DNA of 64,000 nucleotides, taken from JANQIV01 sp050117315. Its GTDB lineage: Bacteria > Bacteroidota > Ignavibacteria > Ignavibacteriales > Melioribacteraceae. The position numbers were made by a program, and so were the translations under genes. The stretch lies in NCBI GenBank assembly GCA_050117315.1, contig JASFMY010000012.1, positions 1 to 64,000 on the forward strand, read 5' to 3'. The first letter of the stretch is position 1; every line of letters starts with the position of its first letter. Positions 1 through 7,738 of the stretch are shown here, one piece after another. The notes below the pieces were generated by a model. It had not been told where the DNA came from, searched no databases, and worked only from the letters and a program-made list of their open reading frames with translations.

Positions 1-183
1 GGTTTTACCGGCAGCAACACTGTTTAATTCATTATCCTTATTTCTTATATCGTTTATCACACCGGTAAATTTTTCATGCGAGGTTGTTATCACCGGTATG
101 GCTTCTATTGTACTGCTGTTTTCTTGTAATAAAACATCAACAGCGTTAAACATTGAAAGCAGATTTTCTTCATGTTTGTTCAT
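1..183 (-). CDS. Hypothetical protein, N-terminal part (cut by window edge)
   Basis: An open frame runs off the left edge and starts at ATG 183, preceded by a GGGAG ribosome-binding site. The 61 visible residues begin MNKHEENLLSMFNAVDVLL and read as a soluble, helical, coding-like protein. The N-terminus resembles a family of uncharacterised Bacteroidota/Ignavibacteria proteins of about 200 residues that start with a similar MKxHEENLLSM motif; that link is from memory and is weak. No function can be given. Its upstream side faces the long repeat-rich gap that follows. Confidence 0.6.
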   Translation of the reverse strand, partial: MNKHEENLLSMFNAVDVLLQENSSTIEAIPVITTSHEKFTGVINDIRNKDNELNSVAAGKT

Positions 184-224
184 AATACTCCCATTAAGTT
201 AATTAGTATTTGGATTAAGTAATT

Positions 225-650
225 GAGAATGCATATTTTATAAATGAAATTGAGTTTTCACGAAACCAAAATGAATTTAATACCAACTAAATTGAGTATT
301 AATAAAATTAAAATGATTATTTATCAATTAAACAAGCTGTTTATCAACTTTAATCAATTATCAAATTGCTTTAATTGACTGTTTATCGACTTCAAGTATT
401 CATTTAACAACATCAAATGATTTTCTAACAATATAAAATGTTCATTTATCGGTTTCTAAGTTCATTAAAAAAACTAAAATGAGCATTTAAGAACTCGAAT
501 CCGGCATTTAACAACATGAAAACCGTTTTTAATAAACTGAAATATTCTTTTAATTAAGTGAAACGGACATTTAAGAAAGTAAAATCAGCTTTAAAAGACC
601 ATAAATGCATTTTAAATAAATCTTGATATTCTTAATAAAAGGTTAATTTG
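225..650. repeat. Degenerate tandem array of about 21-bp units
   Basis: About twenty imperfect units follow each other with a spacing of mostly 20-22 bases. An approximate consensus is TTTAANAACNNNAAATNNNCA; clear units begin near 397-403, 411, 475-484, 505 and 569. Some units near 340-390 are shorter. The spacing equals seven codons or two helical turns. Reading the minus strand as codons gives heptads such as FHLIKRI and FQFIKNG, but stops interrupt every frame, so it is not a present-day gene. It could be a decayed coding repeat, a curved or protein-binding segment, or the tail of a mobile repeat. Confidence 0.55.
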
Positions 651-918
651 AATTGAATAATATCATAAATATCTTTTAAAATCAATCATTTACTTTTAAA
701 TATAATATCAATTATTAGAAAACATAAATTTATGATAAAAATTTTTGAATAACTTTTTTAGTTTTTTTTCATCGAAAGACTGATGTATGTGTTACGGGGC
801 AGGCTTTAAGCCCGCCTTCTCCCAACATGTCGCATAGGCGTCAACTTAACTATGAATGTAGTGTTTCATAGCTCCGGCATTTAGGGTGTGTTGCATAACT
901 AAAAATAAATAATCATAG

Positions 919-1206
919 CCACGATCCTTCAGGTCGTGGACAATGAGTCTCAACAAAAACTCAGGGCTTTAGCCCAATTTTCTCTAATATTTGGGCTAAA
1001 GCCCGGATTCTATTAGGTTTTTTATTTCCAACGTGCTGAAGCACGTGGCTATTGAAGCACCTAATCGAGTTATGTAACACACCCTTTATGCCGGAGGTTA
1101 ATATTAACCTAAAATTTCCGGACTTTAGTCCAAAAAAACTAATGATTTGGGCTAAAGCCCATAGTTGTGTGTGTCAATCATCCTTTCCCCAACTTGAAAG
1201 TTGGGG
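919..1206. repeat. REP-like cluster of short palindromes
   Basis: Seven short inverted repeats are packed into under 300 bases. They are the CCACGA/TCGTGG hairpin at 919-939, GGGCTTTAGCCC at 964-975, GGGCTAAAGCCC at about 992-1004 and 1149-1160, ACGTGCTGAAGCACGT at 1031-1046, AGGTTAATATTAACCT at 1095-1110, and CCCCAACTTGAAAGTTGGGG at 1187-1206. The part from about 1005 to 1125 recurs at 3968-4087. Such arrays are typical of REP/BIME elements; no REP-type transposase gene lies in the window. Confidence 0.75.
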
Positions 1207-1311
1207 CTATTGCTAATATCTCGTATTAAGCGGGAATCTAATTTATAAAAAAAGTGGATTCCCGATAAAAGCATTCGGGAATGACACGGCACTTCATTGT
1301 TGACATAACAC

Positions 1312-1453
1312 TAGATATTTAAACATTTTGTCATTTCGAATCCCCGGCGTGGTTTGCCGGGGTGAGAAATCTTTCAATTAAAGTATGATTTCAAAGATTT
1401 TTCCCTCCGGTCGAAATGACAAACGTTTAGATATCTAATTTCGCAGGGACTCT
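1312..1453. mobile_element. MITE-like palindromic element, family A, copy 1
   Basis: The segment at 1312-1341 (tagatatttaaaca, then tgtcatttcgaa) is the near reverse complement of 1411-1437. Inside lies a perfect CCCCGGC/GCCGGGG hairpin at 1342-1362, then gaaatcttt facing aaagatttt. The right end, atttcgcagggactct, matches the right end of the copy at 53385-53516; the left outer end differs. No ORF is present, so it would be a non-autonomous repeat. Confidence 0.65.
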
Positions 1454-1584
1454 AATAAATCACAGATAATTTTTTATAACTGTTTAAATACAATTTTTGT
1501 CTTTATTAATATTAATTACGAAATCTTTATTATCCTGCTTTTGTAATTAGAAAAAACACTATTGGCGTCTTCTGCGGTTTGATT

Positions 1585-2088
1585 CTACTTTGATCTGAAA
1601 ATATTTAGAAAATTGTTGCTTGAGCCAACAAACGAAGTCCGTAAATTATTTTGAAAATTTATTTGCTTTATCCAAAATGCAACGAGTTCCCGCCCTTCTT
1701 TTGTACACCAATCATTTTCCAGATCGAGATGGCATTTTATTCCCTCCCCTTTTCTGTTATGATGACAAAAACGGCATTCGAGTGGTTGAAAACCACTATT
1801 AAAAAGTTCACATAAATTATTTTTTAGAAAAGTGCATCCGTTCCCTGAAAATATCTGAAGAGCATAATTACATTCATTCCCTTTAAAAGCAGGCGATAAC
1901 ACACCAAAGTTAAATTCAGGCGATATTTCCAGCATCATCCGGTTTGCCATCCCTGCATTTATAGCTTTTCTTGCTTGTGCAACCGTCCACCAGCCCGGAC
2001 GTTTGCAATAACCGACACAAATGTTACAGGAACAGGGCTTAGATGGAGGATATTTTCCGACTAATGATTTATGTGTGCACTTACTCAT
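1585..2088 (-). CDS. Cysteine-rich protein, possible metal-binding
   Basis: The protein has 167 residues and about ten cysteines: a CxCxxCxxxC motif followed by RPGWW near residues 18-33, then CNYALQIFSGNGC, CELF, CRFCHH and further single Cys. The spacing suggests a bound metal or Fe-S cluster, as in YkgJ-like zinc/iron-chelating proteins, but I cannot place it in a named family. The start overlaps the end of the upstream methyltransferase gene by 8 bases, so the two are probably translated together. A YkgJ/DUF3109-type relative occurs elsewhere in the window at 19447-20040. Confidence 0.7.
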   Translation of the reverse strand: MSKCTHKSLVGKYPPSKPCSCNICVGYCKRPGWWTVAQARKAINAGMANRMMLEISPEFNFGVLSPAFKGNECNYALQIFSGNGCTFLKNNLCELFNSGFQPLECRFCHHNRKGEGIKCHLDLENDWCTKEGRELVAFWIKQINFQNNLRTSFVGSSNNFLNIFRSK

Positions 2089-2905
2089 GATCGTTCAAAA
2101 TGCGTAAGTGAACCATGTACTGAATATCCATAAAATCAGAAATGAAACCTACAATTCGGTCTTTAAAACTTAAATGCAGTCCTTTAATTTTATACGTGTA
2201 GTAAGTATTAATCAATTGTAATCGTTTATCCCAAACAGCAAACTCATTTTTGTTTTTTATTCCCCACTTAAAAAATGATTTTTTGTTAAGACCGGATTTC
2301 AGGATTACATCATTCGCTATTTTTACGCCTTTGGGAGATGTTACATCAAAAAAAAGTTCTGCCCCGGGAAAGGAACCTACAATGCCGGTTAGAAAATTTT
2401 TAACTTCGTCTTCATTGAAATAAACAAGAACGCCTTTCAAAACGAACATCACATTTTCTTTGTTAATTAGGTTGAACCACGATGTGTCAAGCAACGAGCC
2501 TGCAATAAATTTCCTGTTTTCTGATTCACAAAGGAATTTATTTCTCAGATCTATTACATCGAGTAAATCCAGATCGTACCAATGAACGGATGGGTTGTTG
2601 ATACGTTCATACATTGTGTCAAGTCCGCAACCAATATTAACGATACTTGCTTGAGGATAATTTTTGATAAATGTATCGATAACTATATCAAATCTTTTAC
2701 AGCGGGCTATCCAAGCAACCTGGCTTATTTCCGAGATGTTCGCCGACATTTTTTCAAAATCGTAATCTACCGAATTAATTATCTCGATAGCTGTTTTATC
2801 TATTAGAATAGCATTATGCTTTTGTGATTCAACAGCCCTTGCCCAAACCGGCATAAACAAGGTTTTCTGAACATCGCCTAGGTCAACTTTAAGTTTTGTT
2901 TTCAC
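2081..2905 (-). CDS. SAM-dependent methyltransferase, LCMT/TcmP-like
   Basis: The sequence LGDVQKTLFMPVWARAVES near the N-terminus and NIGCGLDTMYERI (SAM-binding glycine loop) followed by VHWYDLDLLDVIDLR are hallmarks of the leucine carboxyl methyltransferase / TcmP polyketide O-methyltransferase family. FVLKGVLVYF fits the post-IV strand. The substrate is unknown; members methylate carboxyl or hydroxyl groups of small molecules or proteins. The longest frame reaches 2992 but would overlap the divergent LuxR gene, and family members start just before the VDLGDVQ segment, so I prefer the GTG at 2905 (274 codons); no strong ribosome site supports either start. It overlaps the Cys-rich gene downstream. 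Confidence 0.8.
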   Translation of the reverse strand: MKTKLKVDLGDVQKTLFMPVWARAVESQKHNAILIDKTAIEIINSVDYDFEKMSANISEISQVAWIARCKRFDIVIDTFIKNYPQASIVNIGCGLDTMYERINNPSVHWYDLDLLDVIDLRNKFLCESENRKFIAGSLLDTSWFNLINKENVMFVLKGVLVYFNEDEVKNFLTGIVGSFPGAELFFDVTSPKGVKIANDVILKSGLNKKSFFKWGIKNKNEFAVWDKRLQLINTYYTYKIKGLHLSFKDRIVGFISDFMDIQYMVHLRILNDHE

Positions 2906-2968
2906 GCTTCTTGTTTTTATAAATAATTTTCTAATTTCGAGGTAGAAATATATTTTACAATTATCGGG

Positions 2969-3775
2969 TTGGAAATAGTGAACAATCATCATTTATATGA
3001 TTACCGGATTAAACAACTGCTAATAAGGCACAAACAGAATTCCGAGTCCCATAAATGTACGGTATGCGATGAGGACTATAAAAATTTTGAACCCCAATTA
3101 GAATTGCTGAAAAGGTTGTCGGAAGTTGAAAATTCCACTTTTACTATTTTTGATATGAACAAGAACAATTACCTACTAAAGAGCTATGAGTTCAAGAAAA
3201 TGTTGGGCTATACAAAACAAGATGATATTGAGAACGACGAGATGGAACTTTTTCACCGGATAATTCATCCGGATGATTTACCCTTTGTGCTTGAAACAGA
3301 AAATAAAGCTTTTCATTTTTTTAAGAATCTCCCGGCTTTCGAAAAGAAAGATTATAAACTTGTGTACGATTTCAGGGTGAAGAATACAGCCGGAGTTTAT
3401 ATGCGGTTTATACACCAGTTTGTTGTTTTAGAGCAGGATAAATTCGGGAAATCGTGGCTTGTACTCATTGTTACTGATTTAATTGCAGAAAGAGCTACCA
3501 ATGACAAACCGCAACGAAGGATGATTAATTTAAAAACCGGTAAATTACATTTATTCAACAATGATGATGAATTCAATTCAGATACATTGCTCACTAAAAG
3601 AGAAACCGAAATTTTGGGTTTAGTAGCTCAAGGGTTGAACAGTCAGGATATATCGGAAAGGTTGTTTATTAGTGTAAATACGGTAAATAACCACCGTCAG
3701 AATATTCTTAGTAAAACAAGGACTGAGAACACTACTCAGGCATTGCTTTATGCCAAAAGGGTTGGAATAATATGA
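2969..3775 (+). CDS. PAS-domain LuxR-type transcriptional regulator
   Basis: The protein has 268 residues. Residues about 50-170 look like a PAS sensor fold (FTIFDMNKNNYLLKSYEFKKM, then IIHPDDLPFVLETE, a typical PAS/PAC phrase). The last 65 residues form a LuxR/FixJ helix-turn-helix: LTKRETEILGLVAQGLNSQ, then ISVNTVNNHRQNILSKT. It should therefore be a DNA-binding regulator driven by an unidentified cytoplasmic signal rather than by phosphorylation. The proposed start is TTG 2969; there is no ATG before the PAS domain. It is divergent from the methyltransferase gene and may control it; that is inference from position. Confidence 0.85.
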   Translation: MEIVNNHHLYDYRIKQLLIRHKQNSESHKCTVCDEDYKNFEPQLELLKRLSEVENSTFTIFDMNKNNYLLKSYEFKKMLGYTKQDDIENDEMELFHRIIHPDDLPFVLETENKAFHFFKNLPAFEKKDYKLVYDFRVKNTAGVYMRFIHQFVVLEQDKFGKSWLVLIVTDLIAERATNDKPQRRMINLKTGKLHLFNNDDEFNSDTLLTKRETEILGLVAQGLNSQDISERLFISVNTVNNHRQNILSKTRTENTTQALLYAKRVGII

Positions 3776-3898
3776 TAATTTATACTTCACACCCGTTATT
3801 CGAAATAAGAAAGTAACTAAAACAAATCGAAGCATTTTCCAAGAAATTTGAATTATCACACAGCTTCTAAACATCGGGACTATCAGAATTCTGAAACC

Positions 3899-4116
3899 TA
3901 TAGGCTTTAGCCTCATTTAACTGCTCTGAATAGGGCTATCCGAAGGATCCCTTTATCGGGAAAGCCCGGATTCTATCTAGATTTTTATTTCCAACGTGCT
4001 GAAGCACGTAGCTATTGAAGCACCTAATTGAGTTACGCAACACACCCTTCATGCCGGAGGTTAATATTACCCTAAAATTCACGGACTTTTCCATAGGAAT
4101 CCTTCGGATAGTCCCC
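3899..4116. repeat. REP-like repeat, second copy, with enlarged hairpins
   Basis: From about 3968 to 4087 this is near-identical to 1005-1125: the ACGTGCTGAAGCACGT hairpin at 3994-4009, the stretch ggctattgaagcacctaat or its one-base variant, and atgccggaggttaatatta. The flanking palindromes differ. Where the first copy has GGGCTAAAGCCC and GGACTTTAGTCC, here GGGCT...AAGCCC (about 3932-3966) and GGACT...AGTCC (about 4083-4114) enclose a related insert with ATCCGAAGGAT and a CCT/GGG arm, in opposite orientations. Confidence 0.7.
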
Positions 4117-4133
4117 AAAAACTAATAACGCAC

Positions 4134-4667
4134 TTAACGTTTCCACCCCTGGAGCATGGGTAAATATTCCTTTGCACGCTGAACTGCGGTCGTGTAGTCA
4201 AACATTTTACAGAAATTGCAATCCTTGAATAGCTGGATTACATAATAGTTGTCTACATAAACATTTACATTAAATAGATTTATCCCCGGTTTATTTCTCC
4301 TAACTACGGTACGAATATTACCTTGTTCAAAACTCTCTAATCTTTCTGCTCTTTCATCTTCTTCCGGTGATTGTTCACATTCTTCGTCTGCCGGACCTTC
4401 TTCATATTGAACCTTATATTCCCTCGAAGCAACAAATGAGTTTCCTTTGTTTATTGCATCTGCAAATGGTAAAAATTTTGCATAAACAAGATCATTTTTC
4501 ACTTTCAAATGCAAAGCGTGTCCAAAAACACCCCCTCCGCTTCCGGGAGTAATTTGAACATATAATGCAGTCTTGTTTCCTTTGCTTTTTCTAATTTTGT
4601 AGCGTACTCCCCTGCTTTCTTCAACTGCCGCTGCCTGATCAATATCGGTTATAATTTTTTCTTCCAT
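4134..4667 (-). CDS. Hypothetical protein
   Basis: A 177-residue soluble protein begins MEEKIITDIDQAAAVEE, with a strong ribosome site (GGAGG) just upstream of ATG 4667. The N-terminal half is basic and strand-like (RYKIRKSKGNKTALYVQI, then a glycine run). The middle, about residues 90-110, is very acidic and probably flexible (EEGPADEECEQSPEEDE). The C-terminus holds two close cysteines in DCNFCKMF. I do not recognise the family. It stands alone between repeat elements, so the neighbours give no clue. Confidence 0.6.
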   Translation of the reverse strand: MEEKIITDIDQAAAVEESRGVRYKIRKSKGNKTALYVQITPGSGGGVFGHALHLKVKNDLVYAKFLPFADAINKGNSFVASREYKVQYEEGPADEECEQSPEEDERAERLESFEQGNIRTVVRRNKPGINLFNVNVYVDNYYVIQLFKDCNFCKMFDYTTAVQRAKEYLPMLQGWKR

Positions 4668-4878
4668 TTTTCCTCCGTTTGTTATTAATTTATTTTTCCC
4701 GGAAAAGTAGATCAGTCATTTTTTAGAGAGATGAAAAGTTTTATATTGCTTGTAAATTTGTTCTTTTGTCTATAAAATCAAAAGTTAGAGGATTAGGCAT
4801 ATTAAAATTATGATTATCGGCGCATTAAAACAAATGGTTTTTAATCAATTTGCATATTCAAATTAAGAAAAGAATTAT

Positions 4879-4995
4879 TAAGTCACGTTACGCAAATTGT
4901 ATTGTCTTAATCATAATCCTAATCATAATCTTCTTTATCTTTTTTTAGAGTATGATTAGGATTAAAAGTAAGAATTCCCTGCGTAAGGTGAGTTA
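4879..4995. mobile_element. MITE-like element, family C
   Basis: The left end taagtcacgttacgca (4879-4894) is a 14/16 match to the reverse complement of the right end tgcgtaaggtgagtta (4980-4995). A second inverted pair lies inside (aatcctaatcata against tatgattaggatt). About 117 bases and no ORF fit a non-autonomous terminal-inverted-repeat element. The rest of the gap 4668-5043 is AT-rich without a recognisable signal. Confidence 0.5.
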
Positions 4996-5043
4996 GTAAC
5001 CTATTTTGCTTAACAATTTCATTCAACTGTTTGAGAAAGATTT

Positions 5044-6027
5044 ATGACTTTCATTTTATTTCATGAACTAAAAATAATACTGAGCTTTCTAATTATTATT
5101 TTTTCCATTTCTTTCGCTCAATCAAATATATGCCACTATTGCAAAAAAGAAATTAAAGGAAAATATATTCAAGCTAATGGATTTAAGTATCATCCAAACC
5201 ATTTTTTGTGCAGTTACTGTAACAAACCTATCAAGTCCTCTTATGTAGAAGATGAAAATAAATTTTATCATCAAAACTGTTTTAAAGAATTTGCTTATGC
5301 AAAATGTGACGTATGCGGCGAACCTTTAACGGGAAACTTTATTATTGATTCACACGGAAACGAATATCACCAAAGGCACCAAAATGAATATAAGATATGC
5401 GACATTTGCGGAAGAATTATAACAGATAAAATTACAGGCGGGGGACGCGCATTAGATGACGGCAGGAACCAATGCAATATATGCAGGAAAGAATCCATAA
5501 AAAGTAATAAGCTTTATAAAAGTTACCTTTTGAATGTTATAAATAAGATGAGAAATTTAGGAATAAGATTAGACATGAATAAAATCAATATAAAACCGGT
5601 CGGAAGAAACGAGCTGAAAAACATAGCCGGCACAATGTATTCCGATGACCTCCGAGGCTTTTGTAACAGCAACTTAAGGAGAAATTTAAACGGAGAGTTG
5701 ATTAATTCAAAACATACTATATATGTTCTGGATAATATGCCGCATGAATATACCGAATCAATAATTGCGCATGAACTTTTTCATGCATGGCTGAGAGACA
5801 ATACAAATATAGAGCACAGCTCTTTACTTGAAGAAGGAAGCTGTAATTATATCAGTTACCAAATAATGAAAAATAAAAACACATACAACTCAAAAGTTAT
5901 TATCAAAAATCTTGAAAAAGATACTAGTTATATTTACGGAGAAGGTTTCAGAAAAGTTTATAAAAAATTTAACGGGAAGTATTTAGTTGAGCTTCTCAAC
6001 TATCTTAAGGAAAATGACTCCATTTAA
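5044..6027 (+). CDS. Secreted LIM-domain DA1-like zinc metallopeptidase
   Basis: The 327-residue protein opens with a hydrophobic signal sequence ending near FAQ (about residue 26). LIM-type zinc fingers follow: CHYCKKEI, CSYCNKPI and CDVCGEPL with paired His/Cys (YHQNC), then CDICGRII and CNIC to about residue 150. The C-terminal domain carries HELFH (residues 243-247) and a downstream EEG (263-265), the zincin arrangement of the DA1-like peptidase family. In plants DA1 is a ubiquitin-activated peptidase; here the signal peptide puts it outside the cytoplasm and its substrates are unknown. It is 20 bases upstream of a glycosyltransferase gene, probably in one transcript. Confidence 0.85.
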   Translation: MTFILFHELKIILSFLIIIFSISFAQSNICHYCKKEIKGKYIQANGFKYHPNHFLCSYCNKPIKSSYVEDENKFYHQNCFKEFAYAKCDVCGEPLTGNFIIDSHGNEYHQRHQNEYKICDICGRIITDKITGGGRALDDGRNQCNICRKESIKSNKLYKSYLLNVINKMRNLGIRLDMNKINIKPVGRNELKNIAGTMYSDDLRGFCNSNLRRNLNGELINSKHTIYVLDNMPHEYTESIIAHELFHAWLRDNTNIEHSSLLEEGSCNYISYQIMKNKNTYNSKVIIKNLEKDTSYIYGEGFRKVYKKFNGKYLVELLNYLKENDSI

Positions 6028-6047
6028 TTATTGGATTATATAAAAAA

Positions 6048-7025
6048 TTGCAACCCAATATTTCAATAATAATAGCGGCAAAAAACGAGGGATCCAATAT
6101 ACCTGTTCTAATTAATAAATTAAGAAACCTCAATTATCCTTCCGAGAATTATGAAGTAATAATTGTTGATGATTCTTCAACGGATTTTACCCACGACATA
6201 ACAAAAGAGTTGATAGTAGGATACCCGAACTTTACCCTAGTTTCGGCAAGAGATAAGACTCTCCCCGGTAAAAAAGGCGCCCTGGAGATCGGAATAAAAA
6301 ACGCGAAGTACGATTACATAATGATAACGGACGCGGATTGTTTACCCGAAAAAGATTGGCTTAAATGTTTTGCCGATAAATTTGAAACGGGGTATGACTT
6401 TGTGTTTGGTATAGCTCCATACAAGCAGGAGAAAGATTTGGTAAATAAAATTACCTGCTTTGAAAATTTACGGACACAGATTTTAACTTTTGCAACTGCA
6501 AAAATCGGATTACCTTTTTCGTGTGCAGCAAGAAGTTTTGGATACAAAAAAACTTCTTTTGAAAAAGTCGGCGGCTATTCAAACACAACGGACAAATTAA
6601 GCGGCGACGACGATCTGCTTTTACGTGAAGCATTAAAAAACAATTTCAAAATCGGTACTGTAGAAAACAAGGAGGCTTTTGTTTTCACATCCTCAAAAAA
6701 AACATTCAAGGAGTATTTTAAGCAAAGAGCCCGGCATTTTTCTACTTCAAGTTCTCTTTTATTTAAGCAGAAAATTATTCCGGGAATGTGGCATCTGTTA
6801 AATCTTTTCCTTTTCCTGTCTCCTGTATTCTGTTTCCTTTCTCCCCTATTTGTTACTCCGTTCTTACTCAAATTATTATTCGATTTAATCATTGTTCAAA
6901 AGTCACAAAACAAATTCGGTTATAAATTCGGAATGGTTGAAACTATCTATCTGCAAATCATATACGAAATTTTTTTGATAGTCCACTCGGTTAACAGCAT
7001 CATAAGAAAATCAGAATGGAAGTAA
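6048..7025 (+). CDS. Glycosyltransferase family 2, membrane-attached
   Basis: The 325-residue protein starts at TTG 6048 with the GT-A fold signature ISIIIAAKNEGSNIPVLI, then VIIVDDSSTDFT and the acidic metal-binding motif MITDADCLPE. GGYSNTTDKLSGDDDLLLRE gives the ED-like acceptor region and KQRARH a QxxRW-like motif. Two hydrophobic segments near residues 245-285 should anchor it in the inner membrane. It resembles enzymes that add sugars to lipid or exopolysaccharide acceptors; donor and acceptor cannot be read from the sequence. It follows the LIM-DA1-like gene closely. Confidence 0.85.
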   Translation: MQPNISIIIAAKNEGSNIPVLINKLRNLNYPSENYEVIIVDDSSTDFTHDITKELIVGYPNFTLVSARDKTLPGKKGALEIGIKNAKYDYIMITDADCLPEKDWLKCFADKFETGYDFVFGIAPYKQEKDLVNKITCFENLRTQILTFATAKIGLPFSCAARSFGYKKTSFEKVGGYSNTTDKLSGDDDLLLREALKNNFKIGTVENKEAFVFTSSKKTFKEYFKQRARHFSTSSSLLFKQKIIPGMWHLLNLFLFLSPVFCFLSPLFVTPFLLKLLFDLIIVQKSQNKFGYKFGMVETIYLQIIYEIFLIVHSVNSIIRKSEWK

Positions 7026-7146
7026 TTTAATACTTTTTTTACAAGCCTTTATGAGCTATTTTTGTGATAATATTTTTAACAGACAAAAAATAAATAAGTA
7101 AGGCTCAAAGAAGTTCTTACAGTGTATTTTAGGAGTTCATTTAATT

Positions 7147-7728
7147 ATGCAGTTTTTAGCCCATCAAACACCCCAGGATACGGGCTGGATTGAAGTCATC
7201 TGCGGATGCATGTTCAGCGGTAAAACGGAAGAACTAATAAGAAGGTTAAGAAGAGCACAGATTGCAAAACAAACAATAAAAATATTTAAACCGCAAATTG
7301 ATACGAGGTATTCAAAAAAGGAAATTGTATCACACTCGGATGCTTCACTCCCTTCGTTAACAATAACCAAATCAGTGGAGATTCTAAAACACTCGAAAGA
7401 TGCAGACGTAATAGGAATAGACGAAGCACAATTTTTTGACGGCGATTTGGTTGAGATTTGTAATCATTTGGCAGATCAAGGCAAAAGAGTAATTGTTGCC
7501 GGATTAGATAAAGACTACAGAGGAATACCTTTCGAACCAATACCGCAGTTGTTGGCTGTTGCAGAGTATATAACCAAAACTCTTGCAATATGTGTGAATT
7601 GCGGCAACCCGGCAAACATGACCCAAAGAAAAGTAGTATCAAAAGAAAGAGTTCTTGTAGGCGCCCTTGACAGCTATGAAGCGCGCTGCAGAAAGTGTCA
7701 TTACATCCCGGAAACTGAAGAAGAATAA
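7147..7728 (+). CDS. tdk: Thymidine kinase
   Basis: This 193-residue type II thymidine kinase phosphorylates thymidine with ATP in pyrimidine salvage. The P-loop is GCMFSGKTEEL near residue 21. DVIGIDEAQFF holds the Mg-binding Asp and the catalytic Glu, and a lasso/zinc region has two Cys pairs (CVNCGNPA and CRKCHY). Length fits the family. It is the first gene of a salvage operon: the nucleoside transporter follows after 10 bases and purine nucleoside phosphorylase overlaps that. Confidence 0.95.
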   Translation: MQFLAHQTPQDTGWIEVICGCMFSGKTEELIRRLRRAQIAKQTIKIFKPQIDTRYSKKEIVSHSDASLPSLTITKSVEILKHSKDADVIGIDEAQFFDGDLVEICNHLADQGKRVIVAGLDKDYRGIPFEPIPQLLAVAEYITKTLAICVNCGNPANMTQRKVVSKERVLVGALDSYEARCRKCHYIPETEEE

Positions 7729-7738
7729 GGTGATAAAT

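Noticed and set aside
400..620. CRISPR array
   Set aside because: The 21-bp units are contiguous and degenerate, with no constant repeat alternating with unique spacers, and no cas genes are present.
1620..1802. 60-codon plus-strand frame opposite the Cys-rich gene
   Set aside because: Antisense to a gene with clear cysteine motifs and overlapping partner; no independent support.
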